Source of the DNA: Caulobacter sp. NIBR1757
GTDB taxonomy: Bacteria > Pseudomonadota > Alphaproteobacteria > Caulobacterales > Caulobacteraceae
Reading direction: 5' to 3'
Length of the DNA: 64,000 nt
Assembly: GCF_027912495.1 (NCBI RefSeq)
Contig: NZ_CP115463.1
Coordinates: forward strand, 2,317,501 to 2,381,500
Of the stretch, positions 46,153-54,170 are shown in pieces (position 1 is the stretch's first letter; each line of letters begins with the position of its first letter). The position numbers and the translations under genes are program-made. Under the pieces are notes generated by a model. That model was not told the DNA's origin. It did not search any database and saw only the letters and a program-made list of their open reading frames with translations.

Positions 46153-46668
46153 GTGATTCTGGAGACCCAGCGCCTCACCCTCACCCCCCTGGCCCCGGCC
46201 GACGCGCCGCTGGTCCACCCGATCATGGCCGATCCGGAGGTCATGGCCCACTGGGACGTGGCCGAGATCGAGGACCCCGACGTCGTCAACCAGGTTCTCG
46301 ACAGCCAGATGGCGGCCATGGGCGAGGAGCGCGCCTTCTACTGGGCCATGCGGCTGACCGGCGATTCGACCTTCCTGGGGCTCTGCGACCTCTCCGACAT
46401 CGACTGGCGCCACCACCGCGCCGAGGTCGGCTTCATCCTCGGCAAGGACAGCTGGGGCCAGGGCTATGCCTATGAGGCCATGCAGGCAGTGATGAACTTC
46501 GCGGTCACGCAAGGCATCCAGCGGCTCTGGGCGCGCACCCATGTGGGCAACGAGTCGTCGGAGAAGCTGCTGGCCAAGCTCGGCTTCGAACAGGAAGGCT
46601 ACCTGCGGGGGCACGTGGATCGCGGCGGCGAACGGCGTGATGTGCGGCTGTGGGGGATGCTTTTATGA
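46153..46668 (+). CDS. GNAT family N-acetyltransferase
   Basis: A 171-residue acetyltransferase: ILETQRLTLTPLAPADAPLV, the acetyl-CoA loop GKDSWGQGYAYEAM and NESSEKLLAKLGFEQEG. I use GTG 46153, preceded by GTGGGAG, because the frame upstream (open to 46027) is Arg/Pro-rich and overlaps the secG start. Its stop codon lies at the very edge of the 183-bp inverted-repeat element. Confidence 0.85.
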   Translation: MILETQRLTLTPLAPADAPLVHPIMADPEVMAHWDVAEIEDPDVVNQVLDSQMAAMGEERAFYWAMRLTGDSTFLGLCDLSDIDWRHHRAEVGFILGKDSWGQGYAYEAMQAVMNFAVTQGIQRLWARTHVGNESSEKLLAKLGFEQEGYLRGHVDRGGERRDVRLWGMLL

Positions 46669-46849
46669 GTCCTTCTCCCGCTTGTCGGGAGAAGGTGGCG
46701 GCCGCAGGCCGACGGATGAGGGCAGCACCGGCCCGTCTGGCTGCGCGCGTTCTGGCACGATTGGCGCTGACGCCCCCTTCAAGGGCCGGCGCTGCCCTCA
46801 TCCGACCCCTTCGGGGCCACCTTCTCCCGACAAGCGGGAGAAGGGACTC
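46667..46849. repeat. 183-bp inverted-repeat element (MITE/BIME-like)
   Basis: Two arms of about 66 bp (46667-46732 and the complement of 46784-46849) match with few differences. Each arm begins GAGTCC, contains the internal palindrome CTTCTCCCGCTTGTCGGGAG and a second GC palindrome, then GGATGAGGGCAGC. A central spacer of about 50 bp separates them. It starts on the stop codon of the GNAT gene and encodes nothing. Similar CTTCTCCCGC-type hairpins are, as I recall, common intergenic repeats in Caulobacterales. Confidence 0.8.
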
Positions 46850-46936
46850 AATATGTCGCGCTATCTCCCCGCCCCCACTTTGCTATTGTCCCCGCTTGTG
46901 TGACGAATCTGGACCGCCTCGGGGGCGCGTTCAAAC

Positions 46937-48274
46937 ATGGGTGGCAGGTTGACGGTTCAGGCCCGGATTTTGATCGTGGCGCGCGACGACGCGCTGGCCG
47001 GGCCGTTGGCCGAGGGGCTGGACCGTCTTGGCTGGCGCACCATCACGGCGCGTGGCCCCTACGCCGCCCTCGCCGCGCTCGGTGACCTGCAGATCGAGGC
47101 CGCCATCGTCGATACCGCCAGCGGCGGCGCCGACGCCCTGACCCTGGCGCGGCGCCTCAAGGCCGCCTGCGCCCCGCGCCGCCTGCCGGTCATCGCCATC
47201 GGCGACCCCGACCCCCAGCTGGACAGCTTCGCCTTCGACCTGACCCTCGCCCCGCCGCTTCACCCGGCCCAGGCCGTGCTGCGGCTGGAAAGCCTGGTCC
47301 GCATGGCCATCGCCGAGGAAGAGTTCGAGCTGCGGCTCGAGACCTTCGCCGACAAGGGCCGCCGGCTGGAGCTGCCCGAGCAGTCGCCTGGCCCCTATCG
47401 CATCCTGGCGGTCGGCGAGCCGGCCCCGCAGTTCCTGGCCCTCAGCAACGCCCTGTCCCGCTCGGGCGCCGACGTGGTCGGGGCCTTCACCGCCTTCACC
47501 GCCTTCGACTACCTGCATGAGCGGGCCTTCGATTCGGTCGTGCTCTGGGCCGGCGACAACCAGGCCGAGGCGCTGTCGATCGCCGCCGGCATGCGCCGCA
47601 ACACCCGGCTCTACCACATCCCCGCCCTGCTCTACATGGCGGCCGACAGCTATGTGACCACCTCCGAGGCCTTCCACCGGGGAGTCTCCGACGTCGCGTC
47701 CCCGGAAACCCCGGAGACCGAGACGGCCAAGCGGGTCATCGAACTGGCCCGCAGCTATCGCCGCCAGACCGCCATTCGCCGGGCGCTGGAAAAGGCCCGC
47801 TCGTCCGGCCTGATGGACGCCGCCACCGGCCTCTTCACCCGCGACCTGTTCGCCGCCCACCTGGTGCGCCTCACCCAGGCCGCCCGCACCCGCAACCGGC
47901 CGATGAGCGTCTGCGTCCTGCGCCTCTCCGAGCGCAACGAGGTCACATCGGCCAGGGCCGGCGGCTGGCTGGACCGGGCCATTCCGCAGATCGGCTCGAT
48001 GATCGGCCGCCTGGTCCGGGCCGAGGACACTGCCGCCCGCCTGGGCCCGGAGGTCTTCGCCCTCGCCCTGCCCGGCACGCCGCAGGCCGCCGGCCGCGCC
48101 GCCGCCGAGCGGATCGCCGCCGTCATCGCCTGCACCGCCTTCGAGGCCGGCGAGGGCAAGACCCCCTTCACCGTCGATTTCGACATCGGCGTCGCCCAGA
48201 TCGAACGGGGCGAAAGCGCCGCCGCCGCCCTGGAGCGGGCCGCCGCCCGCGCCCTGCAGAGAGAAGCCGGATGA
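46937..48274 (+). CDS. popA: PopA-type c-di-GMP effector (REC-REC-degenerate GGDEF)
   Basis: A 445-residue protein: receiver 1 (about 8-125, candidate phospho-acceptor Asp59), receiver 2 (about 154-275) and a GGDEF-fold domain (about 285-440). The active-site motif is degenerate (LGPEVF for GGEEF), while the I-site RxxD is kept as RAED (Arg361), located as in PleD. This is the signature of PopA, which binds c-di-GMP at the I-site and helps deliver CtrA to ClpXP at the cell pole. A TTG at 46949 is an alternative start; it would number these residues 55 and 357, which matches the Caulobacter PopA numbering I remember. Confidence 0.88.
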   Translation: MGGRLTVQARILIVARDDALAGPLAEGLDRLGWRTITARGPYAALAALGDLQIEAAIVDTASGGADALTLARRLKAACAPRRLPVIAIGDPDPQLDSFAFDLTLAPPLHPAQAVLRLESLVRMAIAEEEFELRLETFADKGRRLELPEQSPGPYRILAVGEPAPQFLALSNALSRSGADVVGAFTAFTAFDYLHERAFDSVVLWAGDNQAEALSIAAGMRRNTRLYHIPALLYMAADSYVTTSEAFHRGVSDVASPETPETETAKRVIELARSYRRQTAIRRALEKARSSGLMDAATGLFTRDLFAAHLVRLTQAARTRNRPMSVCVLRLSERNEVTSARAGGWLDRAIPQIGSMIGRLVRAEDTAARLGPEVFALALPGTPQAAGRAAAERIAAVIACTAFEAGEGKTPFTVDFDIGVAQIERGESAAAALERAAARALQREAG

Positions 48275-48930
48275 CAGACGCCGCCCCCGCCGCCGGGCCC
48301 CTGAAGATCGACTTCATCGCCGATGTCGTCTGTCCCTGGTGCTACATCGGCTGGGAGCGCCTGAAGCTCGCCCTGGCCCAGCGACCGGACGTGCCGGTCG
48401 AGGTGCTGTGGCGCCCCTTCCAGCTGGATCCCGCCATCCCCGAGGAAGGCGTCGACCGGGCCGGCTACATGGCCGCCAAGTTTCCCAACGCCGAGCGCCG
48501 GGCCGCGGCCCTGGAAGCCCTCGACAAGGAAGCGGCCAGCGTCGGGCTCAAGCTGAACCTCACCGACATCCCGATCTCGCCCAACACCAACGCCGCCCAC
48601 CGCCTGATCCGCTGGGCCCAGACCGTCGGCCTGCAGCAGGCGGCGCTGGAAGCGATCATGAAGGCCTATTTCGTCGAGCTGCGCGACATCGGCGACCCCG
48701 TCGTGCTGGCCGACATCGCCGAGGCCATCGGCATGGAACGCCAGGTCGTTCTCAAGGCCCTGGCCGAGGGGACCGACAAGGACGCCGTCACCCGCGAACA
48801 CTACCAGGCCCATCAGGCCGGCGTCAGCGGCGTGCCCTTCACCATCTTCGGTGGCAAGGTCGCCATCTCCGGCGCCGACGTGCCCGAGCGGCTGTGCAAG
48901 GCCATCGACAGGGCTTTGGAGGCGGCATGA
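48271..48930 (+). CDS. DsbA family oxidoreductase (FrnE-like)
   Basis: A 219-residue thioredoxin-fold protein with CPWC at residues 21-24 and the FrnE-group features WRPFQLDPAIPEEG and the C-terminal SGVPFTIFGGKVAISGA (cis-Pro). There is no signal peptide, so it acts in the cytoplasm. Overlaps popA by 4 bases and the next gene by 4 bases, so the three form an operon. Specific partner unknown. Confidence 0.92.
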   Translation: MTDAAPAAGPLKIDFIADVVCPWCYIGWERLKLALAQRPDVPVEVLWRPFQLDPAIPEEGVDRAGYMAAKFPNAERRAAALEALDKEAASVGLKLNLTDIPISPNTNAAHRLIRWAQTVGLQQAALEAIMKAYFVELRDIGDPVVLADIAEAIGMERQVVLKALAEGTDKDAVTREHYQAHQAGVSGVPFTIFGGKVAISGADVPERLCKAIDRALEAA

Positions 48931-49442
48931 CCCCGCAAGACGGACAGACCTGGGGCCCAATCATCGGCATCGGCGTGGCCGTGGTGATCATGTCGCTGCG
49001 CGCCCGCAGCGGCCAGGCCAGACCGATCAACTTCATCACCCTGTGGGTCGTGCCGTTGACGCTGTTCGCGGGTCTCGTCGCGATGACGGCGACCTCGCAC
49101 CTGCGGGGGCTGGACTACGCCTGGGTCGTCGGCGCCTTCGCCATCGGCGGGGCCCTGGGCTGGCAGCGTGGCCGGATGATGCCGATCCACGTCGACCCGG
49201 AGACCGGCAAGCCGATGATCAAGACCTCGGTCGCGGCCCTGGTCTTCATTCTCGGCCTGATGGCCGTGCGCCTGTTGATGCGTCAGGTGCTGCAGGCGGA
49301 AGCCGGCGCGCTCCACATCAACCCGCTCCTGGTCACCGACGGCTTCATGGCCCTGGCCGTGGGCCTGCTGGGTGTCTCGCGCATCGAGATGTTCATCCGT
49401 GCGAGGCGGTTGATCGCCGAGCACCGCGCGGTGGCGGCCTGA
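48927..49442 (+). CDS. CcdC-like (DUF1453) integral membrane protein
   Basis: A 171-residue protein starting at ATG 48927, which overlaps the DsbA-like stop (ATGA). About five hydrophobic segments (near 9-25, 37-57, 64-84, 103-124, 135-155). The pattern RSGQARPI, LGWQRGRMMPIHVDPETGKP and a K-T-S pair before the fourth segment recalls the CcdC/DUF1453 family. Its neighbour is a thiol oxidoreductase, which fits a redox theme, but the function is unknown. Confidence 0.75.
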   Translation: MTPQDGQTWGPIIGIGVAVVIMSLRARSGQARPINFITLWVVPLTLFAGLVAMTATSHLRGLDYAWVVGAFAIGGALGWQRGRMMPIHVDPETGKPMIKTSVAALVFILGLMAVRLLMRQVLQAEAGALHINPLLVTDGFMALAVGLLGVSRIEMFIRARRLIAEHRAVAA

Positions 49443-49478
49443 GCCGGTCGATAAACTCTCATACTTTCAAGCACTTAC

Positions 49479-49500
49479 TGAATATGTCTAGACATATTCA
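49479..49500. promoter_or_regulatory. Perfect 22-bp palindrome in a convergent gap
   Basis: The half-site TGAATATGTCT is followed directly by its reverse complement, with no spacer and no mismatch. It is AT-rich in a GC-rich genome and lies in the 292-bp gap between the CcdC-like gene and tpiA, both of which end there. Nothing else coding is seen in that gap; a TATAAT at 49708 has no matching -35. Confidence 0.6.
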
Positions 49501-49734
49501 TCGCACTTTCTCGCGACTTTCCGCCTGAAGCGAGCGTTTGCCGCCCGGCGTTGACAGGCCATGTCACCTGGCCAGCAACATTTGCCGCTCTGGCGCCTAC
49601 GCCGCACCTACGCCGGCGCCAACATTCCCCGCGTCGCCAGCCATCAGGTTGTCACGTCGATTCAAGGACTTCCGGCAAACACGCCTCTTCCCGGCCCGAC
49701 AGCCGGGTATAATGGTAGACCGCTTCGATAGCCC

Positions 49735-50484
49735 CTAGGCCGCCGTCACGATCCCCAGGAAATCCGCCGCCTTCAGCGACGCCCCGCCGACCAAGGCCCC
49801 GCCGACCTCACGGGCCTTGAGGATCTCCGCCGCGTTCGAGGGCTTCACCGACCCGCCGTACAGGATCGGCGGCCCCTTGCCCGCCTCGCCGAACACCTCG
49901 ACCAGCGTCTCCCGGATGGCGACATGCACCTCCTCGATCTGCTCCAGCGTCGGCGTCAGGCCGGTGCCGATGGCCCAGACCGGCTCATAGGCCACCGCGA
50001 AGGCCTTGCCGGCCAGCGAAGCCGGCAGGCTGCCACGCACCTGGCCGGTGACGACGCTGAGCGTCTCGCCGGCTTCGCGCTGCTGCAGGGTCTCGCCGAC
50101 GCAGACGATCGGCTCCAGCCCGGCGCGCAGGGCCGCCTCTGTCTTGGCGGCGACCAGGGCGTCGCTCTCGCCATAGCCGGCGCGGCGTTCGGAGTGGCCG
50201 AGGATGACAAGCCCGGCCCCGGCGTCGGCCAGCATCTCGGCCGAGATGTCGCCCGTGAAGGCGCCCGACTCTTCCGCCCGGCAATCCTGGCCGCCGACCT
50301 CCACGCCCGTGCCGTTCAGCAGATCAGCCATGCGCGCCACCAGGGTCGCCGGCGGGCACAGGGCCACCCGGCAGGCCGGCGGTTGGGCGTCGACGGCGGC
50401 CGAAACCGCCCGCGCCTCGTCCAGCGACAGGCCGAGGCCATTCATCTTCCAGTTTCCGGCGACCAGCGGGCGGGCGGCAGTCAT
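49735..50484 (-). CDS. tpiA: Triose-phosphate isomerase
   Basis: A 249-residue TIM barrel: VAGNWKMNG (Asn and Lys), LGHSERR (catalytic His), the catalytic Glu in VAYEPVWAIGTG and the phosphate-binding LYGGSVKPSNA and VGGASLKA. Interconverts dihydroxyacetone phosphate and glyceraldehyde 3-phosphate. Divergent from ppiD. Confidence 0.98.
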   Translation of the reverse strand: MTAARPLVAGNWKMNGLGLSLDEARAVSAAVDAQPPACRVALCPPATLVARMADLLNGTGVEVGGQDCRAEESGAFTGDISAEMLADAGAGLVILGHSERRAGYGESDALVAAKTEAALRAGLEPIVCVGETLQQREAGETLSVVTGQVRGSLPASLAGKAFAVAYEPVWAIGTGLTPTLEQIEEVHVAIRETLVEVFGEAGKGPPILYGGSVKPSNAAEILKAREVGGALVGGASLKAADFLGIVTAA

Positions 50485-50643
50485 GGGCGGGCGATCTCCC
50501 TCAAATTCGTTGGCCGCAACTAGCCGCCCGGCGGCCTGATGTCACGCCAACAATCCGCCGCGCTTGCCTGCTCTGGGAAGGGCCGACTATACCCGCCGTT
50601 CACGGCCTCGCACGCCGCCTGTCTCAAAGGTTCAAAAGACCCG

Positions 50644-52626
50644 ATGCTCGCTACGATCAAGAAGCTCATGAAGTCCTGGTTCGCCGCCGTGCTGCTGGGA
50701 CTGGTCATGATCAGCACGGCCTTCCTGGGCCAGCAGATGGACGTCCTGGGCGCGTTCAGCGGCAACAGCGGCACCTGGGTGGTCAAGGCCGGCTCGCAGA
50801 CGGTGACGCCCAAGGAGTTCAATTCCCTCTTCGAGCGGATGCGCAAGAACGCCGAGCAGCAGTATCAGCGCCAGATCAGCACCCAGGACGCCATCAAGGG
50901 CGGACTGGAGAAGCAGGCGCTCGAAGAACTGATGAGCAGCGAGTCGCTGAACGCCATGCTCAAGAAGATGGGCCTGCGCGCCCCGCAAGCCCTGGTCGAC
51001 GAGGCCATGAAGCAGCAGCTGGCGCAGTACCCGGGCGTCTTCGACGAGATCACCGGCGAACTGAATCTCGCCGAGCTGGAGAGGCTGCTGACCCAGAACA
51101 ACCTGGACGTCGAGACCTACCGCAAGGGTCTGGAAGGCTCGATCGTCGAGGCCCAGTTCTTCGGCGCCATGACCGCCGGCTTCAAGGCCCCGCGCATCCT
51201 GTCCTCGCTGCAGGGCGCCTACAGTCTGGAAGAGCGCGACCTCGACTACTTCATCGTCACCCCGGCCAGCGTCGGCGCCATTCCCCAGCCCACCGAAGCC
51301 GAGATGCAAGCCTTCCTGAAGGAAAACGCCGCCCGGCTGATGCGTCCCGAAATGCGGGTCATCAAGCTGGTCCGCTTCAACGCCGAGGAGTTCAGGAGCA
51401 AGGTCACGGCCGATCCGGCCGAGGTCCAGAAGCGCTTCGACTTCCGCAAGGATACGCTGTCGTCGCCCGAGCTGCGCAGCTTCGTGCAGATCCCGGTCAA
51501 GAACGCCGGCCAGGCGACCCAGGTCGCGGCTCGCCTGACCAAGGGCGAAGACCCCGCCGCCATCGCCAAGTCGGTCGGCGCCAGCGTGGTCAACAACACC
51601 GACAAGCCGAAGTCGGCCATCTTCGACAAGGCCGTCGCCGACGCGGCCTTCCGCCTGCCGGTCGGCGCCGTCAGCGGGGCCTTGCAGGGCGAGCTGGGCC
51701 AATCGGTGATCAAGGTCACCGGCATCACCCCGGCCAAGGTCGCCACCCTCGAGGAGCACCGCGCCGAGCTGGAAGCCGACGTCATCAAGTCGGCCGCCGC
51801 CAACAAGGCCTATGAGCAGGCCCAGGCCTTCGACAAGGCCCACATCGAAGGAGCCACCCTCGACCAGGCCGCCGCCAAGGTCGGCGCCACGGTCATCACC
51901 CTGCCGGCGATGACCGCCCAGGGGCAGTCGGCCGATCCGCGGAACCCGCCCAACCCGAAGATCGTCACCAAGGAAGTGCTGGACACCGCCTTTGGCCTGC
52001 CGGCCAATTCCGACAGCACCCTGATCGAGGTGACCGCCGGCGACCAGTTCTTCGTCCGCGTCGAAAAGATCATCCCGCCGTCGCCGCCGGCCCTGGACGA
52101 GGTTCGTCCCGAGCTGACCAAGCTGCTCATGGGCCAGAAGCAGGCGCGCCTCATGCAGGCCAAGGCCAAGGATCTGTCGGACCGCGCCCGCAAGGGCGAG
52201 AGCCTGGCCGCCGTCGCCGCCTCCGGTGGCTACAAGCTGGTCTCGCTGCCGAAGATGACCCGCCAGGGCGCCCAGCAGCATGAGGCGCTCGGCAACGAGC
52301 TGCTGACCACCCTCTTCACCGGCGCCACCGGCCAGGTGTTCACGGCGCCGGTGCAGGGTGAAGGCGGCGGACTGGCCGTGGGCAAGATCGGCGCGATCCG
52401 CCCCGGCGACGTCGGCCAGATCGCCCAGGCCACCGAGATGGGCCGCCAGGGCTTCGCCCGCGGCATCTTCCAGGACATCAACACCACCACCCGCGCCTGG
52501 GCCAAGGACGAGATCAAGCCCAAGTCCGACCGCGACCGCGCCATCAAGGCTCTGGGTGAAGACCCTGCCGCCTATGCGGAAAAGAAGGACGAGAAGGACA
52601 AAGCGAAGGACGCGAAGTCCAAGTGA
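50644..52626 (+). CDS. ppiD: Peptidyl-prolyl isomerase PpiD (SurA N-terminal-type chaperone)
   Basis: A 660-residue membrane-anchored periplasmic folding factor. Short cytoplasmic N-terminus (MLATIKKLMKSW), one transmembrane segment (about 12-32), then the SurA-N/PpiD chaperone region (QDAIKGGLEKQALEELMSSESL), a parvulin-like part and a C-terminal charged tail rich in Lys and Asp. ATG 50644 is the family start; the frame is open upstream to 50539. It overlaps trpE by 4 bases, and tpiA is divergent, the usual alphaproteobacterial order. Confidence 0.92.
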   Translation: MLATIKKLMKSWFAAVLLGLVMISTAFLGQQMDVLGAFSGNSGTWVVKAGSQTVTPKEFNSLFERMRKNAEQQYQRQISTQDAIKGGLEKQALEELMSSESLNAMLKKMGLRAPQALVDEAMKQQLAQYPGVFDEITGELNLAELERLLTQNNLDVETYRKGLEGSIVEAQFFGAMTAGFKAPRILSSLQGAYSLEERDLDYFIVTPASVGAIPQPTEAEMQAFLKENAARLMRPEMRVIKLVRFNAEEFRSKVTADPAEVQKRFDFRKDTLSSPELRSFVQIPVKNAGQATQVAARLTKGEDPAAIAKSVGASVVNNTDKPKSAIFDKAVADAAFRLPVGAVSGALQGELGQSVIKVTGITPAKVATLEEHRAELEADVIKSAAANKAYEQAQAFDKAHIEGATLDQAAAKVGATVITLPAMTAQGQSADPRNPPNPKIVTKEVLDTAFGLPANSDSTLIEVTAGDQFFVRVEKIIPPSPPALDEVRPELTKLLMGQKQARLMQAKAKDLSDRARKGESLAAVAASGGYKLVSLPKMTRQGAQQHEALGNELLTTLFTGATGQVFTAPVQGEGGGLAVGKIGAIRPGDVGQIAQATEMGRQGFARGIFQDINTTTRAWAKDEIKPKSDRDRAIKALGEDPAAYAEKKDEKDKAKDAKSK

Positions 52627-54170
52627 CCCAGCAGGCCGCCCTCGAACCCTCGTTTGATGCGTTTGCGGCGGCCTGGGACGGCGGGCGGCCGCAGGTCGTC
52701 TGGACCCGGCTGATCGACGACCTCGAGACGCCGGTCTCGGCCTATCTGAAGATCGCCAGGGCCCGGCCCTACGCCTTCCTGTTCGAAAGCGTCGAGGGCG
52801 GGGCATGGCGCGGCCGCTACTCCATCGTCGCCATGAAGCCCGACCTGGTCTGGCGCTGCCGCGGCGACCAGGCCGAGATCGCCGTCGGTGACGATATCGC
52901 GGCCGACCGCTTCACGGCCCAGTCCGGCGGCGCCCTCGACAGCCTGCGCGACCTGGTGGCGCAATCGCGGATCGACCTGCCCGCCGGCCTGCCGCCGCCC
53001 AGCGCCGGGGTGTTCGGGGCCATCGGTTACGACATGGTGCGGCTGGTCGAACGGCTGCCGAACGTCAATCCAGACCCGCTGGACCTGCCCGACGGGATCA
53101 TGATCCGCCCGTCGGTGGTGGCCGTCTTCGACGCCATCGCCCAGGAGATCCTGCTGGTCGCCCCGGCCCGGCCCCGGCCCGGCGTCACCGCCAGCCAGGC
53201 ATGGGACGAGGTTCAGGCGACCCTCTCCGAAGTGCTGGCCGACCTCGAAGGCCCGATGCCCGCCCCGGTTCCCGTCATGACCGCCGGCGAGGTCACCTTC
53301 GAACCCGGCGTCAGCCGCAGCCAATACGGCGAGATCGTCGAACGCTGCCGCGACTACATCGAAGCCGGCGACATCTTCCAGGTGGTGCCCAGCCACCGCT
53401 TCAGCGCACCCTTTGCGGGCCAGCCCTTTGCCCTCTACCGGTCCCTGCGGCGGACCAACCCCTCGCCCTTCCTGTTCTACCTGAACTTCGGGCCCTTCCA
53501 GCTGGTCGGCTCCAGTCCGGAAATCCTCGTCCGTCTGCGCGACAACAAGATCACCATTCGGCCCATCGCCGGGACCCGCCCGCGCGGCGCGACCCCCGAG
53601 GAGGACGCCGCGCTGGAAGCCGAACTGCTGGCCGATCCCAAGGAGCGGGCCGAGCACCTGATGCTGCTGGATCTGGGCCGCAACGACGTCGGCCGCGTCG
53701 CCCGCCTGCGCGATGACGGCCGCAACGATGACGCCCCGGTCGGCAAGGGGCCGGCGGTCCGCGTCACCCAGAGCTTCTTCATCGAACGCTACAGCCACGT
53801 CATGCACATCGTCTCCAACGTGGAGGGCGACGCGCCGGACGGCCTCGACCCGGTCGATGTGCTGATGGCCGCCCTCCCCGCCGGCACCCTGTCGGGCGCG
53901 CCGAAGGTGCGGGCGATGGAGATCATCGACGAGATGGAGCTGGTCAAGCGCGGCCTGACCTACGCCGGCGCGGTCGGCTATTTCGGCGCCGACGGCTCGG
54001 TCGACACCTGCATCGTGCTGCGCACCGGCCTCGTCAAGGACGGCATGCTCTACGTCCAGGCCGGCGGCGGCGTGGTCGCCGACAGCGACGCCGACGCCGA
54101 GTACGACGAAACCCTGCACAAGAGCCGGGCGCTGCGGACGGCGGCGGAAGAGGCCTGGCGGTTCAGGTAG
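52623..54170 (+). CDS. trpE: Anthranilate synthase component I
   Basis: A 515-residue chorismate-utilising enzyme: N-terminal domain with the regulatory ES-type segment LFESVEGG, then the catalytic domain (FQVVPSHRFS, PSPFLFYL, IAGTRPRG, AGTLSGAPKVRAMEIIDE, GAVGYFG). Makes anthranilate from chorismate with the TrpG glutaminase, which is not in this window. Start is GTG 52623, overlapping the ppiD stop. Ends back to back with metG (stop codons adjacent). Confidence 0.97.
   Translation: MTQQAALEPSFDAFAAAWDGGRPQVVWTRLIDDLETPVSAYLKIARARPYAFLFESVEGGAWRGRYSIVAMKPDLVWRCRGDQAEIAVGDDIAADRFTAQSGGALDSLRDLVAQSRIDLPAGLPPPSAGVFGAIGYDMVRLVERLPNVNPDPLDLPDGIMIRPSVVAVFDAIAQEILLVAPARPRPGVTASQAWDEVQATLSEVLADLEGPMPAPVPVMTAGEVTFEPGVSRSQYGEIVERCRDYIEAGDIFQVVPSHRFSAPFAGQPFALYRSLRRTNPSPFLFYLNFGPFQLVGSSPEILVRLRDNKITIRPIAGTRPRGATPEEDAALEAELLADPKERAEHLMLLDLGRNDVGRVARLRDDGRNDDAPVGKGPAVRVTQSFFIERYSHVMHIVSNVEGDAPDGLDPVDVLMAALPAGTLSGAPKVRAMEIIDEMELVKRGLTYAGAVGYFGADGSVDTCIVLRTGLVKDGMLYVQAGGGVVADSDADAEYDETLHKSRALRTAAEEAWRFR

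Noticed and set aside
49700..49720. TATAAT at 49708-49713
   Set aside because: No -35 hexamer at the right spacing, and there is no plus-strand gene downstream (tpiA is on the minus strand).
50632..52806. A 724-codon minus-strand frame opposite ppiD
   Set aside because: Antisense artefact; the plus-strand gene has a transmembrane anchor, family start and operon coupling with trpE.
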